In this document: piece by piece, positions 58,101-64,000 of the stretch
Layout of the letters: each line of letters opens with the position of its first letter
Position numbering within the stretch: position 1 is the first letter of the stretch
Assembly: GCA_026993355.1 (NCBI GenBank)
Contig: JALWTX010000001.1
Span: forward strand, 1-64,000
Length of the DNA: 64,000 nt
From: Flavobacteriales bacterium
GTDB taxonomy: Bacteria; Bacteroidota; Bacteroidia; Flavobacteriales; Flavobacteriaceae
Reading direction: 5' to 3'
Translations under genes and position numbers: made by a program
The notes under the pieces: model-generated
Database searches by the model: none
Told to the model about the DNA's origin: nothing
The model's input: the letters and a program-made list of their open reading frames with translations, nothing else

Positions 58101-59236
58101 ATTTGCCGGTAATCATTCCCTTCTATCAATACCTGCGCCGGAAGCGATTGCAGATTATATTGTGACGCCATTACATAACCATAGGCACCAGCATTTTCGA
58201 TCATCAAAATGTCGTCTTTTTGTACAGGACTTAACTCCCGGTTATAAGCAAAGGTGTCTTCTTCACACAATACGCCTACCACATCATATGTTTGGGTAGG
58301 TACAGAAGTATTTGATAAGTTAACTATTTGATGATAAGCATCATAATACATCGGACGAATTAAGTGATGAAAACCGGAATTTACACCGATAAATTTTTTG
58401 TTATAACCTTGTTTTACCACATTAACTTTGACTAATAGCACACCGGCATTGCTAACGATGAATTTGCCCGGTTCAAATTTTAATTGAATATCTCTATTGA
58501 AGGATTTTAAACTTTTTTGCAAAAAACCGGCATAAGCCTGTAGATCGATCTCCGTATCCGAAGGATGATATTTGACTTTAAATCCGCTGCCTAAATCTAA
58601 ATATTTAAGGTCCGGAAAATGTTTAGAAAAATCCATTAAAACCTCTGCCGAACGGGCTAAATCATGCCAAGTTTTTACATCAGAACCGGTATGCAAATGC
58701 AATGAATCGACCTTTAACCCGGCGTTTAAATATTTTTTAATCAGATTTAATTGGGTAACCGGAATCCCAAATTTAGAATTATAATGTGCTGTGGCTATTT
58801 TTTGATTGCCGGCAATCTTTGTATCGGGATTAATCCGCAAACCAACGGCTTTATGAGGAAAACTTTTCAAAATAAAATCAAAGTATTCGACAGCACCGAT
58901 ATGAACATGAATATCATGGCTAAAAGCAAAAGCCAAATCAGCCTCGGAGGGACAACTCGGGGTAAAAATAATCTGATTCTTGTCAAAACCCAAGCTTAAG
59001 GCATGTTTGATTTCGTTAACAGAAACCGCATCTACTCCTAAATGATTTTCCTTGATAATTTTTAAAATTTCTGGATTTTCATTAGCTTTCATTGCATAAT
59101 GCAATTGATAAGGCAAATTTTTAAAAGCTGTTTTCAAACGATTTATTTGTGCGACAATTCTATCCTTATCATACACATAAACCGGTGTGCCGACATTATT
59201 AGCAATCGCCAAAAGAAGTTTGTGCTCAAATGACAT
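58097..59236 (-). CDS. lysA: Diaminopimelate decarboxylase
   Basis: LHYAMKANENPEILK PLP-Lys motif, LHLHTGSDV, FEPGKFIV, CEEDTFAYNREL. Confidence 0.92.
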   Translation of the reverse strand: MSFEHKLLLAIANNVGTPVYVYDKDRIVAQINRLKTAFKNLPYQLHYAMKANENPEILKIIKENHLGVDAVSVNEIKHALSLGFDKNQIIFTPSCPSEADLAFAFSHDIHVHIGAVEYFDFILKSFPHKAVGLRINPDTKIAGNQKIATAHYNSKFGIPVTQLNLIKKYLNAGLKVDSLHLHTGSDVKTWHDLARSAEVLMDFSKHFPDLKYLDLGSGFKVKYHPSDTEIDLQAYAGFLQKSLKSFNRDIQLKFEPGKFIVSNAGVLLVKVNVVKQGYNKKFIGVNSGFHHLIRPMYYDAYHQIVNLSNTSVPTQTYDVVGVLCEEDTFAYNRELSPVQKDDILMIENAGAYGYVMASQYNLQSLPAQVLIEGNDYRQI

Positions 59237-59247
59237 ATTTCACAGTC

Positions 59248-60456
59248 TTAATCATCAATTTTTATGGAGTCTGTATCTGATAAAATAACAAATTCTGTAT
59301 TCTCCAAAGCCTTAGTAATCAAATCCTCTACAGGCAATTTAGCACATTGTTCCCTGACATATTTCAGTTGCGCTTTGGTTTCGGGCGATTTTGGCGTAAA
59401 CATACTGCAAGCATCATCATGCGGCAAAATGCTAATATCGTAAGTGCCGATTTTTTTGGCTGTTTCAATAATAAATTTTTTATCTAAGGCAACCAACGGG
59501 CGAATCACCAACATATCGGTGGCATCTTCCGTAGCCTTCATATTTTCAAGCGTTTGCGATGCTACTTGCCCCAATGAGTCACCTGTCACTAAGGCTTTTG
59601 CTTTTTCCTCTTGAGCCAAGCGCTCGCCTATTTTCAACATAATACGTCTGAGTAAAATTAACCTCAGGCGTGTGTCCGTGTGTTTAGCAATGGCTTGTTG
59701 AATATCTAAAACCGGAATTAAATACAACTTAATTTGTCCTTGAAAATCAGTCAATTTGCGGGTCAATTGCTTGACTTTTTCAATAGATTGCGGCGAAGTT
59801 TTAGGTACTGAGTGAAAATGTGCGGCTGTTAAATGCAATCCACGGTTCATAGCCATAAATGAGGCTACCGGCGAGTCTATTCCACCGGATAACATCGTAA
59901 TGGCTTTGCCCGATGTACCTACCGGTAAACCACCAATCCCCTTGATTATTTTAGAGTATATAATGGTATAATTACTCCGCACTTTGACATATAATTTGAA
60001 ATCAGGTCGTGTTAAATCGACTTTTTTATGCAGTCTGTCATGTATGGCACTTCCAAGCTCACGTCCCAATTCCATTGAATTATAAGGGACAGATTTGTTA
60101 ATTCGTTTTCCTATCACAGCAAAACTATTAAACTCGCCGGTGTGTTTTTGGGCGTGTTCAACTGCTTTTTCAATAATTTCGTCCATAGCGATGCCGGTAG
60201 TATCGGCCACATAAAATCCGGTAATGCCGGGTGTATTTTTAACTTTATAAATAATTTCTTCCAAAACCGGTTCAGGTATTTCTTTAGTTATTTCGATAAA
60301 ATAAGAACCGCCATGTGCTTGGGTAAATTGAAGATAATCCTGATAAGCATGCAATTTCCGTTTTAAATTACGAATCAATTGCTTGATAAATATTTTTTGA
60401 TTTTTACCTTTGAGATAAATCTCTTCGAAATTGATTATTAAAACTTTTTGGGTCAT
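59248..60456 (-). CDS. thiI: tRNA uracil 4-sulfurtransferase
   Basis: AITMLSGGIDSPVASFMAMNRG PP-loop motif, THUMP region, VTGDSLGQVASQTLENM. Confidence 0.95.
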   Translation of the reverse strand: MTQKVLIINFEEIYLKGKNQKIFIKQLIRNLKRKLHAYQDYLQFTQAHGGSYFIEITKEIPEPVLEEIIYKVKNTPGITGFYVADTTGIAMDEIIEKAVEHAQKHTGEFNSFAVIGKRINKSVPYNSMELGRELGSAIHDRLHKKVDLTRPDFKLYVKVRSNYTIIYSKIIKGIGGLPVGTSGKAITMLSGGIDSPVASFMAMNRGLHLTAAHFHSVPKTSPQSIEKVKQLTRKLTDFQGQIKLYLIPVLDIQQAIAKHTDTRLRLILLRRIMLKIGERLAQEEKAKALVTGDSLGQVASQTLENMKATEDATDMLVIRPLVALDKKFIIETAKKIGTYDISILPHDDACSMFTPKSPETKAQLKYVREQCAKLPVEDLITKALENTEFVILSDTDSIKIDD

Positions 60457-60477
60457 GTATTTTAGTTATATTTTTTA

Positions 60478-60485
60478 CAAAAGTA
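60478..60485 (-). promoter_or_regulatory. Bacteroidota -7 element for thiI
   Basis: TACTTTTG on the minus strand, 22 bp upstream. Confidence 0.4.
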
Positions 60486-60658
60486 ATATAAATTTAATCT
60501 TTCAATGAAATTAGTATTAGAATGTTGCAAAATAAAAAATGATTTTTTATTTAAAATTAGATTTCAATCAACAATGAAGTCTAAGCTTAAAAAAAACTAA
60601 ATTTCTTTTTTCTCTCTCTTTTTTGTGAGATATTTGCAATCTAAAAGTCTGATTAAAA

Positions 60659-61903
60659 ATGAAAAAGAATTTTATTTTACTTGCTCTTTTTCTGCTTAGC
60701 TTAGTAGCTTGTCAAACAAACAAACCCAAAAACAAAAGTTTAAGCGAAAAACCCAAAGATAGTATCGTTAAAGAAATTGCCAAGATTTATGATTATCCCC
60801 GGAAACAATATATTATTGACAAAGATACGGTTGCACCAAATGATACTTTTGGTAAAATTTTAAGTCAATTTCATTTACCTTATGCTTCAATTTATAAAAT
60901 AACACAGAAAATAAAAGACAGTTTTGATGTTCGAAATATAAAAACCGGGCGTCCTTATGTGGTTCTTAGCCGTCAAGATTCATTAGACAGTTTACCACGT
61001 CCTAAAGTTTTTATTTATCAGCAAGATCCCATCCATTATACTGTTATCGATTTTCAAGACTCTATCAAAGTTTGGCACAAAACCAAAAAAATTACCAAAA
61101 AACGGCAAAAGGCTTATGTAAAAATTGAAAAATCACTCTACCAAGACATTGCCGACCATCATTTGAGCCCAAAATTGGCTATGGAACTAAATAATATTTA
61201 TGCCTGGACAGTAGATTTTTTTCATTTAAATAAAGGCGATTCATTTAAGGTTATATATGATGATATTTATATAGATGATACAACCTATGTGGGTATTGGT
61301 CCCATTCATGCTGCTGAATTTAACTATGGCGGCAGAGATTTTTACGCTTTTCGTTATCCCACTGATTCTATACATCATATTTTTGACTATTTTGATGAGA
61401 AAGGAAGGACCTTACGCAAACAATTTTTAAAAGCACCGTTAAAATTCGGAAGAATCAGTTCGCGATACAATTTGCACCGGTTTATTAAATATTATGGCCG
61501 TGTGAAACCACATTTAGGGACTGATTTTGCCGCCCCCACCGGCACGCCTATTATGTCAACCGCCAATGGAACGGTGATTAAAAAAGGTTATACCTCCGGC
61601 AATGGCAATTATATAAAAATAAGGCACAATGCCACTTATACAACCCAATATTTGCATATGAGCCGTTTTGCCAAAGGTATTCATGTCGGCAGCGTGGTTA
61701 AACAAGGTGAAATTATTGGTTATGTGGGTGCAACCGGACATGCTTCGGGTCCGCACGTCTGTTACAGATTTTGGAAAAATGGTCGTCAAGTGGATGCTTT
61801 AAAAGAAAAAATGCCGCCGGCAAAACCTATCGATAGCACTCTACTTCCTCAATATTTACAGTATATAAAACCTTATAAACAACAATTAGACAGCCTGCAA
61901 TGA
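60659..61903 (+). CDS. M23 family metallopeptidase (lipoprotein)
   Basis: Lipobox LVACQT; HLGTDFAAPTGTPIMSTANGTV, GNYIKIRHNATYTTQYLHMS, GHASGPHVCYRF. Confidence 0.93.
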   Translation: MKKNFILLALFLLSLVACQTNKPKNKSLSEKPKDSIVKEIAKIYDYPRKQYIIDKDTVAPNDTFGKILSQFHLPYASIYKITQKIKDSFDVRNIKTGRPYVVLSRQDSLDSLPRPKVFIYQQDPIHYTVIDFQDSIKVWHKTKKITKKRQKAYVKIEKSLYQDIADHHLSPKLAMELNNIYAWTVDFFHLNKGDSFKVIYDDIYIDDTTYVGIGPIHAAEFNYGGRDFYAFRYPTDSIHHIFDYFDEKGRTLRKQFLKAPLKFGRISSRYNLHRFIKYYGRVKPHLGTDFAAPTGTPIMSTANGTVIKKGYTSGNGNYIKIRHNATYTTQYLHMSRFAKGIHVGSVVKQGEIIGYVGATGHASGPHVCYRFWKNGRQVDALKEKMPPAKPIDSTLLPQYLQYIKPYKQQLDSLQ

Positions 61904-62328
61904 AATTATCCGGACAAGCTTTAATCGATTACTTAAACACCCATATTATAAAAGGGACTTTGATGGAAAGCCTTGAGATTAAATACCTAAAGGCTGATGA
62001 GCAAAGCCTTGTAGCCCAAATGCCGGTAACCTCCAAAGTTCTTCAACCGGCCGGTCTTTTACATGGCGGTGCGACTGCTGCCTTGGCCGAAAGCGTCGGG
62101 AGTACGGCATCGCATCTTTTTGTAGATACTGATAATTATGAAATACGTGGTATTGAATTATCAATCAACCATTTAAAAAGTATAAAAGAAGGAATGATTT
62201 ATGCTACTGCCCAACCCATACACATCGGCCGGACAATACATTTATGGGAAATTAAGATTGAGGATGATCAAAAGCACTTGATTGCACATGCCAAATTAAC
62301 CAATATAGTCTTAAAAAAATCAAAATAA
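61900..62328 (+). CDS. Hotdog-fold thioesterase (PaaI/MenI-like)
   Basis: GLLHGGATAALAESVGSTAS; adjacent to isochorismate synthase. Confidence 0.88.
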   Translation: MKLSGQALIDYLNTHIIKGTLMESLEIKYLKADEQSLVAQMPVTSKVLQPAGLLHGGATAALAESVGSTASHLFVDTDNYEIRGIELSINHLKSIKEGMIYATAQPIHIGRTIHLWEIKIEDDQKHLIAHAKLTNIVLKKSK

Positions 62329-63368
62329 TGGAGTTGCAAAAATTGGTACAATCAGATTTACCATTTGTCATTTATAAAGAACCTCATAGCGGTCAAGTCC
62401 ATATTTGGCAACAAAAAAATGAGGTGTTAAATACAACAGATAATTTTGAGGAAAATGGCTTTTATTTTGCTCCTTTCGATCGAAAAAAACACCCGACTAT
62501 TCTTTTTCCGGTTCAACATAGTTACAACCAAAGTGTTTTATTGCGCGATTTGAAAACGGTTCATGTCGATTTTGACCTAAAATGGGAGGCAAATCTGATG
62601 CTAGAAAAAGAAGCTTATGTAAAAAAGATCAAAAAAGCGATTCAAATAATAGAAAGAGGCGAATTGGATAAAATTGTTTTGTCACGCAAACAGAAAATAG
62701 CTTATCAAAATTTTCCTTCCTTTGCAGCCCTCTTAAAATTAATGAACAAATACGAACAATCATACGTATATTTATGGTCGCACCCAAAAGTAGGACAATG
62801 GATGGGTGCCACTCCCGAAATTTTGTTAACCGCTGATACTAATGAAGTTAGAACTATGGCATTGGCCGGGACCCAACCGGTAAGGCCAGAAATGGAGATC
62901 TCTTGGCAAATGAAAGAAATCAATGAACAACGATATGTGGTAGATTATATTGCTGAAATTTTTGAAAAATATAGTGATAATTTTATTATTTCTCCGGCAA
63001 AAACTATTTATCAAGGGAACTTAGCTCATATCCAATCGGTCTTACGAGCTAAAATGCCATTAAAAAAAGTTAATAATCTATTAAAAGAATTACATCCTAC
63101 ACCGGCCGTATGTGGTTTACCGGCTCATAAGGCCAAAGATTATATTGCAGAAATAGAAAATTATGACCGGACGTATTATACCGGATTTTTAGGAACTAAA
63201 ACACATCAAAAAATTGATTTTTATGTTAACTTAAGAAATATGGCTATTAAACCTGATCATCTGGACATATTTGTTGGTGGCGGTATTGTCAAAGACAGCA
63301 ATCCTGAAAAAGAATGGCAAGAGACGGTCTATAAATCTAAAATTTTAAGCAGCATTTTTACCACCTGA
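62328..63368 (+). CDS. Isochorismate synthase / chorismate-binding protein
   Basis: GELDKIVLSRKQKI, WMGATPEILL, ALAGTQPV, HPTPAVCGLPA, YYTGFLG. Confidence 0.9.
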   Translation: MELQKLVQSDLPFVIYKEPHSGQVHIWQQKNEVLNTTDNFEENGFYFAPFDRKKHPTILFPVQHSYNQSVLLRDLKTVHVDFDLKWEANLMLEKEAYVKKIKKAIQIIERGELDKIVLSRKQKIAYQNFPSFAALLKLMNKYEQSYVYLWSHPKVGQWMGATPEILLTADTNEVRTMALAGTQPVRPEMEISWQMKEINEQRYVVDYIAEIFEKYSDNFIISPAKTIYQGNLAHIQSVLRAKMPLKKVNNLLKELHPTPAVCGLPAHKAKDYIAEIENYDRTYYTGFLGTKTHQKIDFYVNLRNMAIKPDHLDIFVGGGIVKDSNPEKEWQETVYKSKILSSIFTT

Positions 63369-63460
63369 ATTTTCTTTTAAAACATATGCTAATTTAAATG
63401 TTAAAAAAGATTTGATTTTAGGGCTTTGTTATTAACTTTGCTTTAACAAAATAATGTAAT

Positions 63461-64000
63461 TTGAATCTTAATAAACTCTACATTAAATTAGCCAGACAAA
63501 TTAAAATATTGGCAGCTAAATCATCACCTCGTTGGGGCGTCCTTCTCATCGATATTTTTTTAGTTTTAAATGCTTTTATTATTGCTTATTTAATCCGTTT
63601 CAATTTTAATTTTCAGTTTGGCCATTATCATTTATGGCCGCAACTTATTTTAATTGCCGTCCTTGCATTTTTAAGTTTTTTAGTCACCGGATCATATAAG
63701 GGAATAGTTCGACACACCGGCTTAAGCGATGCTATAAGTGTAACCAAATCGGCTACTTACATCACTATTTTTTTACTTTTAATCGTTTTTATCAGCCGAA
63801 AGTTACATGTGTTATCAGACTTGAATATTCCGCTTTCGGTTATTGGGTTTAACTTTTTTGTATCTGTCTTTTTATTGATTTCAAGCCGGATTATATATAA
63901 ATCTTTTCATCAAAAAATCGTTTCACATTTAAAAGCACCAAAAAAAATAATTATTCATGGTGCTAATGCCGGAAAAGCTGTTTTTGATGCCATATTGGCT
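63461..64000 (+). CDS. Polysaccharide biosynthesis protein, CapD/WbpM-like (N-terminal part, runs off window; probable TTG start)
   Basis: Translated LYIKLARQIKILAAKSSPRWGVLLIDIFLVLNAFIIAYLIRF...GSYKGIVRHTGLSDA...KKIIIHGANAGKAVFDAI; four TMs then start of Rossmann fold. Confidence 0.82.
   Translation, partial: MNLNKLYIKLARQIKILAAKSSPRWGVLLIDIFLVLNAFIIAYLIRFNFNFQFGHYHLWPQLILIAVLAFLSFLVTGSYKGIVRHTGLSDAISVTKSATYITIFLLLIVFISRKLHVLSDLNIPLSVIGFNFFVSVFLLISSRIIYKSFHQKIVSHLKAPKKIIIHGANAGKAVFDAILA

Noticed and set aside
1-64000. CRISPR array, rRNA operon, prophage, transposase, toxin-antitoxin or restriction system
   Set aside because: Looked for direct-repeat arrays, IS-like ORFs with inverted repeats, integrases and known defence motifs; none found in the sequence or ORF list.

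Overview
Low-GC Bacteroidota (Flavobacteriia-like) chromosomal window, densely coding, with three tRNAs, no rRNA, no CRISPR and no recognisable IS or prophage. Main blocks: (1) housekeeping genes (coaX, TPR sensor kinase, mazG, prfA); (2) type 9 secretion/gliding genes gldN-gldM-gldL-gldK, formimidoylglutamase-like, topA and gldJ, all on the minus strand; (3) rhomboid protease, lipA, Pif1-like helicase, YgiQ, mobA and an unusual membrane-THEP1 fusion; (4) a GH25 lysozyme with a T9SS sorting tail; (5) a DUF5689 lipoprotein / TonB receptor / EEP nuclease locus; (6) the mraZ-ftsZ division/cell-wall (dcw) cluster; (7) a SusC/SusD pair; (8) tatA, uvrA, lysA, thiI, an M23 peptidase and menaquinone-type genes. 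Most notable observations: the dcw cluster has no murC between murG and ftsQ, and its murD is reduced to an intact ORF covering only the C-terminal ligase domain with its D-Glu-binding motif altered; an in-frame TAA splits the rhomboid gene from a family-like C-terminal tail; three AAAGTGG-type repeats with 10-bp period lie in front of mraZ (candidate MraZ operator); an ECF-like membrane protein is fused to a THEP1 NTPase and overlaps mobA; and the TonB receptor/OB-fold lipoprotein/nuclease locus is a candidate nucleic-acid scavenging system. All calls are from reading the sequence and ORF track; no database search was run.
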